A DNA stretch of 44,642 nt from Bacteroidales bacterium UBA1208 (GTDB lineage: Bacteria; Bacteroidota; Bacteroidia; Bacteroidales; P3), in NCBI GenBank assembly GCA_002309955.1, contig DBXQ01000008.1, positions 1-44,642 of the forward strand, read 5' to 3'. Shown piece after piece: positions 33,234 to 42,300 of this stretch. Each line of letters opens with the position of its first letter. Position 1 is the first letter of the stretch. Below the pieces are notes generated by a model. The model was not told the DNA's origin. It saw only the letters and a list, made by a program, of their open reading frames with translations, and searched no databases. The position numbers and the translations under genes were made by a program.

Positions 33234-34730
33234 ATGGCTCAGAATTCACTTAAAAGACTTTTTTCGGATACGATGATATACGGTGTGAGCAGTATAGTTG
33301 GCCGTTTCCTCAACTATTTGCTGGTGCCTTTGTATACTTATAAAATAGCGGCTTCGTCAGGAGGGTATGGTGTTGTTACTGAGTTGTATGCCTACACAGC
33401 TTTGATGCTGGTTATTCTCACGTTCGGTATGGAGACTACGTTCTTCTATTTTGCCAACAATAATAAGGATCGTGCCGAACAGGTTTTCTCCACTTCGGCT
33501 TTGTCGGTGGGAGGGGTGAGTGCGTTGTTTGTATTGTTGTTGGGAGTGTTGCTTGAGCCTGTGACGCGAGCAATGGGTTATGCTGGGCATCCCGAGTTTG
33601 TGATGATGATGGGCTGTGTTGTGGCATTGGATGCGTTTCAAGCCATCTTTTTCGCGTGGCTTCGTTTTAAGGGTCGTGCATGGAAATTTGCCGCTCTTAA
33701 GCTGCTCTTTATTGTGTGTAATATTTCGTTGAATTTATTTGTGTTTCTTGTGGTTCCGCATCTCAGCAAGACGCATCCCGCTTTGGTGTCGTGGTATCGT
33801 GCCGACTGGCAGGTGGGGTATGTGTTTGCGGTTAATCTAATCTGCACGGCTGGTGTCACGCTGGGTTTTCTGCCCGAGTTGAGGCATTTGCGGCATGGGG
33901 TGGATTGGTCGGTGCTGCGTCAAATGCTTCGCTATACGTGGCCGCTGCTTTTGCTGGGCATTGCGGGTATATTGAATCAGGTGGCGGATAAGATTTGCTA
34001 TCGTCATTTGGTGCCGGGTTCTGAGGGGGAGGTGCAGTTGGGCATTTATGGCGCATGTGTCAAAATTGCCATGATTATGGCTATGATTACTCAGGCATTC
34101 CGCTATGCTTACGAGCCTTTCGTTTTCGGTGGTGGACGAAGCCGTGAGGGCTCCGAGAGCCAGGCTTCAGTGATGAAGTATTTTGTGATTTTCGCTTTGT
34201 TGGCATTCCTCGTGGTGATGGCTTATTTAGATATTTTCAAGTATGTGATTGATGATGATTATTGGGAAGGTTTGCGTGTGGTGCCTATAGTGATGATGGC
34301 TGAGATTCTGATGAGTGTCTATTTCAATCTGTCGTTCTGGTATAAGCTTACGGGCGAGACTTGGTGGGGTGCCGTTTTTTCGGCGGCGGGATGTGCAGTG
34401 TTGTTGGCTGTGAATATTGTGGGTGTGCCCCGTTGGGGCTATATGGCTTGTGCATGGGGCGGTGTGGCAGGATATGGTGTGTGTGTATTGCTGTCTTATT
34501 TTGTGGGTCGTCGCCGCAACCCCATCCCTTATGATGTGCTTGGCATAGGCGGGTATTTCCTCTTGGCTTTGGTGCTGTATGGTGTCAGTGTGTGGGTAAG
34601 GCCTGAGCCGTTGGGTTGGCGTTTGGCATGGAACACGTTTCTTGTGGCTGTTTATGCGGCTGTGGTTCTGTGGCGTGAACGTTCGTTGTGGCTTGGGGTT
34701 GCAAGGAGGTTGGTTAAAACGAAGCATTGA
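33234..34730 (+). CDS. oligosaccharide flippase (Wzx-like, MOP/MATE superfamily)
   Basis: Protein of 498 residues with about twelve to fourteen membrane helices. The start MAQNSLKRLFSDTMIYGVSSIVGRFLNYLLVPLYT-like region (residues 1-35) is typical of polysaccharide biosynthesis flippases. It would move lipid-linked sugar repeats across the inner membrane. The sugar transferase at 26168 could supply such intermediates, though no polymerase or glycosyltransferase cluster is visible between them. The stop TGA runs directly into a repeat. The following gene is 89 bp downstream on the same strand. Confidence 0.9.
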   Translation: MAQNSLKRLFSDTMIYGVSSIVGRFLNYLLVPLYTYKIAASSGGYGVVTELYAYTALMLVILTFGMETTFFYFANNNKDRAEQVFSTSALSVGGVSALFVLLLGVLLEPVTRAMGYAGHPEFVMMMGCVVALDAFQAIFFAWLRFKGRAWKFAALKLLFIVCNISLNLFVFLVVPHLSKTHPALVSWYRADWQVGYVFAVNLICTAGVTLGFLPELRHLRHGVDWSVLRQMLRYTWPLLLLGIAGILNQVADKICYRHLVPGSEGEVQLGIYGACVKIAMIMAMITQAFRYAYEPFVFGGGRSREGSESQASVMKYFVIFALLAFLVVMAYLDIFKYVIDDDYWEGLRVVPIVMMAEILMSVYFNLSFWYKLTGETWWGAVFSAAGCAVLLAVNIVGVPRWGYMACAWGGVAGYGVCVLLSYFVGRRRNPIPYDVLGIGGYFLLALVLYGVSVWVRPEPLGWRLAWNTFLVAVYAAVVLWRERSLWLGVARRLVKTKH

Positions 34731-34812
34731 GTGTTGATGTTGATATGTTGGATGTTGATATGTTGCGAGTCGTATAAACTTATCAACGTATCAACAGATA
34801 AACGGATAAACA
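34731..34812. repeat. TTGATATG palindrome, variant B, between flippase and T9SS gene
   Basis: Units TTGATGTTGATATGTTGGAT and GTTGATATG come first. They are followed by a GCGAGTCGTA centre and then CTTATCAACGTATCAACAGA and TAAACGGATAAAC. It begins right after the flippase stop codon. It is the reverse of 27673-27777 over the central motif. Confidence 0.8.
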
Positions 34813-34819
34813 ATAGATT

Positions 34820-37423
34820 ATGGATATGAAAAGGTTGTTGTTGCTGTTGTTGGTGTGTGTGCCGTTGTTGTCGGTGGCGCAGACGGATGATCTGTATGAC
34901 CATACAGGTGTGCAGTATGCTACGCAAGGTACTGATTTTTGGGTTTGTTTTCCCCGCACGTACCATGGCTTTTCTCCCAATGTTTCGAAGCTGTATGTGG
35001 TGTGTGAACATGATTGCGATGTGACTGTCGAGGCTCCCAGAATAGGATGGTTTAAGACGTTCCATATCATGCACCGGCAGATGTGCGGCCCCGACACGAA
35101 CTATATTGAAATCCCCCAGGTCTATTCCCGGTTTTACGATACGATCACTTTCTATTTCCCGTTGACACCTCATTATGATCATTCGGGCTCGCTGATGAAT
35201 GAGGTGCAGCCCAATGTTTTTCATGTGACGAGCACGGATACTATCAGTCTTTTTACTTGGATTTATTCTGTTGGTGTGTGTGATGTCACAAATGTGCTGC
35301 CAACCGAGATGTTGCGCGACGAGTATGTTGTCCAAGTGTTCCCGAAGTTTCTCCAGAACCGGTATGGTTTGTATATGGATTCCACGGCGATGCCGCGTGG
35401 GTGTACGCCCAATGAATATGATCCTGAGTTTATCAGGCAGTTGGGGCAGATGGTCGAGGTTGTGGGTGTTGAGGATAGCACGGTTGTGGATATTGTGCTT
35501 GGCGATTGGGATATTGTCAATCGCCCGAAGGGGGATACAATCACCGTCACGCTCAATGCGGGTGAGTTGTTTTATATGGCGGGCGGGGAGGTTTTTGAGA
35601 AGTATTGCCCGTTGTTCGCACCTTATTATTATACGAAATGCCGTGCTATGTCATCCCCTCTTGTGTCGCCTGAGCTTATGCCTCAGATTCCAAGCCATAC
35701 TTTCACCGATTCGCTTGTCGTTATCGACACTTTCGCCGTCGACCTCTCGGGCACTCATATCAAGGCTCGCGACTGCAAAAGGATAGCCGTGTTTGAAGGT
35801 GGAGCTATAGTTTACATCACTCATGAAATTGAAGAGGACGATACGGCCAATACTTCCGATATGCTTTTCGAACAGTCGGTGCCTATCCGTTATGAAGGTA
35901 CCAAGTTTCTTATCCCCAATGTTTTCGCTTCGGTGACTGACTATATCCGGATCACGGGTTTGTATGACGGTACGGATATAACGATTGTTGACGCTTTGCG
36001 CGGCACTTCGGACACACGGCATCTCTCCGTCGACAGGGGTGAGACCGAGTGGTTTGAAATGGAGGAAGGTGAAGGGCCGTTCTATATAGAAACTTCCCAT
36101 CCTGCCATTGTGAAGGTGTATATTCGCGAATTCAACATGGAATATGGAGACGAGGCCTACTATGCGGTCACTCCCGAGGAATGGTGGCACGACGGGCAGG
36201 TGAACTATGGCACAATAACCCAAGTCGATGCCAATAATAACCGTTTCCGTAGGGACAATGCGCTCTATCTCTTTGCCCGCACCGAGGATGTCAATTTCCT
36301 TCGGGTGGACGATTACCCTGTGGGGAACTATTTCAGCACTATCTCCGGTACCCCGTATAGCTATGCTTTTTTCCCGGTGCAGCATTCGTTCAATTCCGAG
36401 GGGACCCATCATATCGAAAGTATGCAGAACAATCGATTCATGGCGGTGATGTCCAGCACGGCCGATTGGGAGGCCACTATCTATAATCTTCCCCACATTC
36501 AGCATACTGGCGTTTCGCTATGGGTAAACAACATCCCTGCCGAATCGTTCCCGACGGACACGCTGATGTGCCATTTCGACCATGTTACTTTCAAGGCTCA
36601 AAACAAGCGTCCCGCCGACAGTCTGCTGTGGGATTTCGGTGACGGCACCAGGGTCTCTTTCTCCCATCGCGATGCCGCATACTCCCAACCTGTGCCCCAT
36701 ACATTTCCCGCTCCCGGTCGTTACAGGGTTATGGCCATCTATATCTACGAGGATGAGGGATGCTACACACGCAATCCCGACACGCTTTCGGTCACACTCA
36801 ATTTCGGTGGGCATGTCGATTCCACACTCAACGTAACCATGTGCGAGGGCAGTTTCTTCTTCCGTGGACATGAATTCAGCTACACAGGCACCCACACGCT
36901 CACCACTTATTGGACAACTACAGGCTGCGACACTCTATGGACTATCGACCTCGTAACCTGTCCCCATTGCCATTGGGAATACGACACCGTTTCTCCCGAA
37001 GACCTTCCCCACACCTTTAATGAGCATAACTTTAGTACAGAAGTTCGTCTATACCCCATCTATCTCGACATCAACGACTCCTGCGACAGCATCATCTATT
37101 ATACATTGGCGGTTATTCCCAACTGGGGTGAGCCGCCGTTAGACAGCACATGGGTTCTTGTCCCCAATGTCTTTACCCCCGATTTGGACGGCAACAACCG
37201 GTTCTCTATCGTTTGCAGTTCCCATATCAAACAAGCCGAAGTGATGGTATTTGACCGCCGTGGCGACTTTGTGGCCAAGTTCAACGGGCTCACCGACAAC
37301 TGGGACGGTACACATAATGGGCGTCCATGTCCGCAAGCCTCGTATGTCTATTACATCCGCTATATCGACTCGCACGACAATGCGTGGAAAACCCTGACGG
37401 GTACGATAACATTGTTACGGTAA
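34820..37423 (+). CDS. secreted protein with T9SS type B (CHU_C) sorting domain
   Basis: Protein of 867 residues with a signal peptide ending SVAQ (ATG at 34820 or 34826). The N-terminal region begins TQGTDFWVCFP, which resembles the start of IgGFc-binding-like domains in Bacteroidota surface proteins. A PKD-like domain lies around residues 590-670, with LLWDFGDGT and HTFPAPGRYRV. The C-terminal ~85 residues are a CHU_C/gliding-motility type domain, with VPNVFTPDLDGNNRF and a NWDGTHNGRPCPQASYVYYI-type segment. This predicts type IX secretion using the type B signal. A function in adhesion or gliding is inferred. The upstream flippase is in the same direction. Confidence 0.88.
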   Translation: MDMKRLLLLLLVCVPLLSVAQTDDLYDHTGVQYATQGTDFWVCFPRTYHGFSPNVSKLYVVCEHDCDVTVEAPRIGWFKTFHIMHRQMCGPDTNYIEIPQVYSRFYDTITFYFPLTPHYDHSGSLMNEVQPNVFHVTSTDTISLFTWIYSVGVCDVTNVLPTEMLRDEYVVQVFPKFLQNRYGLYMDSTAMPRGCTPNEYDPEFIRQLGQMVEVVGVEDSTVVDIVLGDWDIVNRPKGDTITVTLNAGELFYMAGGEVFEKYCPLFAPYYYTKCRAMSSPLVSPELMPQIPSHTFTDSLVVIDTFAVDLSGTHIKARDCKRIAVFEGGAIVYITHEIEEDDTANTSDMLFEQSVPIRYEGTKFLIPNVFASVTDYIRITGLYDGTDITIVDALRGTSDTRHLSVDRGETEWFEMEEGEGPFYIETSHPAIVKVYIREFNMEYGDEAYYAVTPEEWWHDGQVNYGTITQVDANNNRFRRDNALYLFARTEDVNFLRVDDYPVGNYFSTISGTPYSYAFFPVQHSFNSEGTHHIESMQNNRFMAVMSSTADWEATIYNLPHIQHTGVSLWVNNIPAESFPTDTLMCHFDHVTFKAQNKRPADSLLWDFGDGTRVSFSHRDAAYSQPVPHTFPAPGRYRVMAIYIYEDEGCYTRNPDTLSVTLNFGGHVDSTLNVTMCEGSFFFRGHEFSYTGTHTLTTYWTTTGCDTLWTIDLVTCPHCHWEYDTVSPEDLPHTFNEHNFSTEVRLYPIYLDINDSCDSIIYYTLAVIPNWGEPPLDSTWVLVPNVFTPDLDGNNRFSIVCSSHIKQAEVMVFDRRGDFVAKFNGLTDNWDGTHNGRPCPQASYVYYIRYIDSHDNAWKTLTGTITLLR

Positions 37424-37424
37424 T

Positions 37425-37528
37425 GAGAATGTGTTAATGTGTTAATGTGTTAGCCCTTGGTGCATCAAAGACTCACGAATTTACGAATTGACACATTCAA
37501 GAATTCAACATTAAACGTATCAACATCC
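37425..37528 (+). repeat. TTAATGTG palindrome, third near-identical copy
   Basis: It starts GAGAATGTGTTAATG two bases after the T9SS gene's stop, has the core GGTGCATCAAAGACTCAC and ends CACATTCAAGAATTCAACAT. It is almost identical to 25113-25229 and in the same orientation, with fewer 8-bp units. Confidence 0.9.
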
Positions 37529-37536
37529 ATTGATAA

Positions 37537-37770
37537 TCAGTATTCCCATTCGCACAGGCTGTAGCGTTTTGTCGCCAACCCGTCCAGATATACCATATCC
37601 ACACAACGTTTTCCTTGTTCATCCAGCTCTTCCGGTGTGTAGTAATCGACTGTCATATTGTTTTTAATACAGCGGCAACGTTTTCTGCATGAAACCGAGG
37701 TTATGCACATCACAACCAGCAGCGACAATGCCACAATGCCCTTCCAGTTCAATGTAGTCCTATTCTTCAT
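37537..37770 (-). CDS. small Cys-patterned lipoprotein (member 1 of 3)
   Basis: Protein of 77 residues. The lipobox SVSC ends at Cys28; directly after it comes the CRC motif (Cys32 and Cys34), then Cys56 and Cys73. The mature peptide is thus only about 50 residues with four cysteines besides the lipidated one. The two other small lipoproteins of this operon share the same order: lipid-Cys, CRC, Cys, Cys. Its start overlaps the end of the MauE-thioredoxin gene by 11 bp, so it is translationally coupled. No database family is recalled. Disulphide exchange or metal binding is inferred from the cysteine pattern. Confidence 0.8.
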   Translation of the reverse strand: MKNRTTLNWKGIVALSLLVVMCITSVSCRKRCRCIKNNMTVDYYTPEELDEQGKRCVDMVYLDGLATKRYSLCEWEY

Positions 37771-38695
37771 ACTTTAAAAAGTGTGCAATTTGTTGCTCGT
37801 CAATATTACGATAGTGGCAGGTGGCCGTTACTTTGCCCGCTTCCATTAGGAACACCATGGGCCGTTGTCCGTAGGTAATGAGGGCATAGGTCATATTGGG
37901 TATCCGGTAGCCCGGTCTGACAAACGATACCGTGTCCAGACTCAACTCTGTTGCCGTGCTGTCCATTGTCGGCAATAAATATACGAACGCTGCCGAATCC
38001 AAGTCGTTTCGGTGGCAGATGTGAGTAAGTTTCTCATCAGCCATACGGCAATAAGGACATCCTGGCGACAAGAACGCCACCACACGGCGACCTTCATTCA
38101 AATGCAACGTCTCCAGGTCGCCTCCTTGCGCCAGCGCCTTGTCCAACTCTTCGGCATTGTATATCTCTTCTGCAGGGCCGAAAAGCCAGTTGTCTGGTGC
38201 CGAAATGACAAACACTGTCACTATAGGTGCAAGCACCACCGGGACCCACAGATACCACTTGGGTTTCCAGTTCCATGGGCGCGCTCCCATCGCCACCAAC
38301 AGCAGCAACAGCAACACTGCATTCTTTACAATCGAATGTATCGGGTTAATCTCAATCAATGCACCCATGCACTGGCAGTTGTCTGTGCGTCCAATCAGTG
38401 CGCTGTAGCACAGAAACACCGTAAACCCTACCAGCATCAGCAATGCGCATGTGTCAACAAACCGTTTCCACACATTCGCAATCAGTCCTATGCCTACCAG
38501 TATCTCGGCTACTATCACTAACCTTGCCGCCAGCATAGCCGCCTTCAGCTGCAGCACATCATACGAGAAAATATAAATCTCGAACTCGTCAATGCTTAGC
38601 AACTTCAATATAGCCGACACGATGAAGAAGGCACCCAACGCCATCCTCACCGTCAGAGCTGCAATTCGTGCGGGTTTGTTTTTAAATATTGTCAT
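37760..38695 (-). CDS. MauE/DoxX-type membrane protein fused to a thioredoxin-like CPYC domain
   Basis: Protein of 311 residues. The N-terminal ~140 residues form four membrane helices of the DoxX/MauE type, with NCQC (Cys107 and Cys109) after the third. A fifth helix is near 147-166. The remaining ~145 residues resemble a thioredoxin fold with VAFLSPGCPYCRMAD, whose active-site pair is Cys213 and Cys216. This is likely a membrane-bound thiol-disulphide carrier facing the periplasm, and the CxC could exchange electrons with the CPYC. It lies between small lipoprotein genes with overlaps on both sides (14 and 11 bp). MauE in methylamine dehydrogenase biogenesis is related, but no such pathway is seen here. 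Confidence 0.85.
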   Translation of the reverse strand: MTIFKNKPARIAALTVRMALGAFFIVSAILKLLSIDEFEIYIFSYDVLQLKAAMLAARLVIVAEILVGIGLIANVWKRFVDTCALLMLVGFTVFLCYSALIGRTDNCQCMGALIEINPIHSIVKNAVLLLLLLVAMGARPWNWKPKWYLWVPVVLAPIVTVFVISAPDNWLFGPAEEIYNAEELDKALAQGGDLETLHLNEGRRVVAFLSPGCPYCRMADEKLTHICHRNDLDSAAFVYLLPTMDSTATELSLDTVSFVRPGYRIPNMTYALITYGQRPMVFLMEAGKVTATCHYRNIDEQQIAHFLKYEE

Positions 38696-38942
38696 CCTTC
38701 GACCGCTCGCACTTCACCACATACAGGTTTCTCACCAATTTCCCCTCCAACAGCTCCTCGAACCCAAGTTTGGTTATCTGTCCGCAGGCCGAACCCGACT
38801 CCACATCTATATAGGTGATCAATGGTCTGCCTTGTGCGTCCACAGCATCCACGGCCTGGCATCTGCATCGTGTACTCTTCGAGCAGCCGCACATCAGTGC
38901 CAATACTGCCACGGCCGCAATTGTCATCATGGTTTTCTTCAT
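38682..38942 (-). CDS. small Cys-patterned lipoprotein (member 2 of 3)
   Basis: Protein of 86 residues. The lipobox LMCGC ends at Cys20, followed by CRC (Cys26 and Cys28), Cys53 and Cys78. It has the same cysteine order as the neighbouring members. Its mature part is about 66 residues and includes a VESGSACGQITKLGFEELLEG segment (residues 47-67). It overlaps the MauE-thioredoxin gene by 14 bp and is 18 bp after member 3. It likely sits on the periplasmic face of the inner or outer membrane. The function is unknown. Confidence 0.82.
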   Translation of the reverse strand: MKKTMMTIAAVAVLALMCGCSKSTRCRCQAVDAVDAQGRPLITYIDVESGSACGQITKLGFEELLEGKLVRNLYVVKCERSKDDNI

Positions 38943-38960
38943 TGTTCTCTCCCCCTGTTT

Positions 38961-39209
38961 TTATTTGTTATACACTATCAGCGAGTCCGCCTCAAACGGA
39001 TAGTCTGTACACACCAAGGTGTCGACATGCAGATTGTCCAGTATGTCGCGGTAGTTGGCATAGGTGAAATCGTGGCAATCTCCTTTCTTGATGGTGATTA
39101 TGCGTACCGTCTGTGTGTTGGTGACAGCGCAGCGGCAGTTCTTTTCTTTGGCACACGACACAGCCAGCAGCGCTGTTGCGGCAGCCAATAATAAAATTCC
39201 TTTTTTCAT
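38961..39209 (-). CDS. small Cys-patterned lipoprotein (member 3 of 3), first gene of the operon
   Basis: Protein of 82 residues from the ATG at 39209. The open frame extends to 39257, but that would overlap the promoter. The lipobox AVSC ends at Cys19, followed by CRC (Cys25 and Cys27), Cys45 and Cys67. The mature part is about 63 residues and otherwise differs from the two paralogues. As first gene behind a well-formed promoter it probably leads the operon of lipoprotein, lipoprotein, MauE-thioredoxin, lipoprotein. The function is unknown; the shared cysteine order implies a common role. Confidence 0.83.
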   Translation of the reverse strand: MKKGILLLAAATALLAVSCAKEKNCRCAVTNTQTVRIITIKKGDCHDFTYANYRDILDNLHVDTLVCTDYPFEADSLIVYNK

Positions 39210-39232
39210 GTTAGGCCTATATTTTGAAAATG

Positions 39233-39262
39233 CAAAGATACAACTTTTTTCCGACATACAAA
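39233..39262 (-). promoter_or_regulatory. complete -33/-7 promoter of the Cys-lipoprotein operon
   Basis: On the minus strand TTTG (39262 to 39259) and TATCTTTG (39240 to 39233) are separated by 18 bp. This is close to the Bacteroides consensus of TTTG and TAnnTTTG spaced by about 19 bp. The start codon at 39209 is 23 nt downstream. Confidence 0.75.
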
Positions 39263-39265
39263 AAA

Positions 39266-39360
39266 CTTGAATGTGTTAATGTTGATATGTTTAATGTTGA
39301 TGTGTTTGACGGCTCGCATCGTACGGGCGGATAAACAGATAAACTTATCAACGTATAAAC
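39266..39360. repeat. TTGATATG palindrome, variant B, supplying the helicase stop codon
   Basis: Units TTGAATGTGTTAATG, TTGATATGTTTAATGTTGAT and the centre GGCTCGCATCGTACG precede GATAAACAGATAAACTTATC. In reverse it matches 27673-27777. The stop codon and last residues of the helicase gene lie inside its right arm. Confidence 0.85.
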
Positions 39361-42300
39361 GATTCATTGACACGTTCCAGAGTGATGTCGGCGAGCAGCA
39401 CCGCATATTCTTCTTCTTTTTCTTTGTCTGCAGTGTTGTTGTCGTGGGCTTCGGTCTGCTGTCCGCGCCAGGCAACGATATATCCCACCTCTGCCGACAC
39501 TTCTTTGTAGCCTTTCTCCCTCCATTGTGCCAATTCCTCCCGCATTTTTTGGGAATACCACACTACGGGTATGCCCTCCATTGTGGCAAGCCCTCCCTGT
39601 ATGCACTGCAAAGGGTCGCCGCTTTGCAGCGCCAGTATTGTCCTTTTTTTGTCCTTGAAATAATCCAAGTAGACATCGCGATGCGTCAGCCTCAGCGTGA
39701 TTTGCTCAGGCAGCGGGTAGTGGTATGGGTCGGATTGGATGTGTAAATCAATGTGTGAATGTGGTAACGTGTTAATGCGTAAATCGTTTAATAAATTGAT
39801 GGTTTCACGATTTAACGCGTTTGCAGCCCAGTGTATATGGAGTTGCCGTTTGGCACGTGTCAACCCTACGTACAGTTGCCGCAGATAGTCGTCGGGGTTC
39901 CCCCGTTGGCAGTCTGTGGCTATAAACACGGTGTCGAATTCCCGTCCTTTGGCTTTGTGGATGGTGGAGCAGACCACTTCTCCGGTTCTTCCATGGGGCG
40001 AGAAGTCCTCGATCGACGATTCGTTTACGAATTCGCGCAGGTCGCTGATGTATTTTGTCCGGTTGACGCTTTCAAACTGGGCGAAGAATACTTTCGTCAT
40101 GCCCAAGCAATGGCTGCGGGCATATTTTTTGTACACGGACGCTTTAGCCTTTTGCCACACTTCGTCGGTGACGATTGGCGAAGAGCGTCTGCCATCCTCA
40201 AGGGTGTTGGCCGCTTCTATTGCCTTGATGAAATGGCGTACTTCGGCAAGGTCGCCGAAGCGGAAGCCGTCCGTCCCCTGAATCAATCGGCAGGGGATGC
40301 GGTGGTGACGCAACAGGGTTGCAATACACAGGGCTTCTTCGTTGGTGTTGGTGAGCACCCCGCAGCTGCCTTCATTCAGCGGACTGTTTCCGTTGCCGGT
40401 TCGGGGCATTAAGGTTTGCAGCAGGTGTTGTACAACAGGCACCTCCAAGTTGCCGTCGACGTGTTCTGTAATGCTGACCGTACCCTCTTCGGAACGGATG
40501 GCGGTTATAGGCGTGGCTTTCATGCGGTTCTTGATACCCTGCACAAATCTGTTGGCCAATTCCACGATTAGTCGGTCGCTGCGATAGTTCTCCGTCATCT
40601 CATACAGCTTTGCCCCCATCTCGTCCACCAACGTCCGCATATAGCGTGAGTCGGCTCCGCGAAACTGATATACATTCTGGTCGTCGTCGCCCACGGCAAT
40701 CACTCTCATCTCCTCATTCCGTCGCATGAGTGCCTGCACCAATGCATACTCGTCTTTATCCATGTCTTGCGCCTCGTCTATCACCAATACCATCTTGCTA
40801 ATGCGGTTCGGTTCCACTTCGCCGCGGTTTATCATGTCGGAAGCCTGTCCGACCACATTGGCCGATAGCTCTACGCTCCCTATGCGCCCCAGCAGGTCGA
40901 AACAGTATGAGTGGAATGTCTTTATCTCGACAAAGTGGGCTGCATTGCCTATCAGTTTGATAAGGCGTTGCTTAAACTCTGTCGCCGCTGCACGCGAGAA
41001 AGTCAGCATCAGCAGCTGCTCGTGTTTGACTTCCTCGAGCATCAGCAGTGAGGCCATTTTGTGGACCAGCAGTCGGGTCTTGCCGCTGCCCGGACCGGCG
41101 GCCACCACAATTAGGCGCGATGCTTTGTCGTTGATGATTTCCCGTTGCCGCTCCGACAAGTCCCCGAACAATTGCCGGTACTTGGCCGGTGTGATGTTTT
41201 TCTGCAGTTCCTCGGCTCGGTCGCCTTTGAAGTATTTGGCTACGAATTTTTTATAATCCATGTTGAAGTAGTCTTGCACATACTGCAAGGCTGCGTCATA
41301 GTCGCGCACCATCAAGTTGGCGTATTCGCCCACGATGTGCACTTGCTGAATCTTCTGTTTGTAGAACTCGTTCAGCAAACGGTAGTCTTCTGTCTTGTAT
41401 CTGATTTTGTTGTCTTTCAAACGGTTTATCTCCATGGCATTGTACAACACCAAAAAACCGCCTTCCAGATGCAGCGCATCAATCTTCGACAGGTAAAGCA
41501 GAGCCTCTTCCACATCGGCAATGGTGGTTTCGGCACTCTCCGATGAGGCTGTATTGTTGTCGGCGAAAAGAAGTTTTTTCTGTTCTGCCTGGTATTGGTG
41601 CAATAGCTCAACCACCGAGAACTGTATCGGTATCTGTCCCGATGACGAGGAGGCCTGTTTCGATGCGAGACCATACATCCGTTCCACCAGGAAACGGCTT
41701 AGAAGTATGCGGTGTTGAAACTTCTGCAAAGTTTGTCCCCTCCCTGTCGACAAAGCTATCGACATTGGGGTCTCTCCCCCTCCGCCTTTCTTTTTCACAT
41801 AGCCTTTCACTGCAAGAAAGTTCAGCAAGGTGCGGATGTTCTTCACCGATGTGCCTGTCACACCATCATTCACCGCCCTGTCATTCAGTTGGCGGCATGT
41901 GATTTTCAATCCTTCGTCGGGTATCAGGTTCAGCACAAACTGCTCTAAATTCTTGTATCGTTCCAGAATAAGGGAAGAGCGGTGTTCGCTGTCTTTCTCA
42001 TACAGGTAGGCTGTCATGTCGCGGGTGTCGGCCAGTATCCCCTCTTGTCGCATGCGTTCCACCACACTCACCACCGTGGCTTTCTCCATCCCCAGCATAT
42101 CGGCCAAATAGTCCACGCGCGACTCGGCGGCATCCTCCTGCGCGTTGGCAATGCTACGGCTCGAAATGAGCGACTTGATAATGCGTATGGCGTTTTGTTG
42201 TTCCTGCTTGTCAAACAGGGGCGAAGCCACAATACGCTCGTGTGCCTCGTCCATGTTCTTCACACGGATTCCCGTCGCATAGACGTGGGGCACATTGTTC

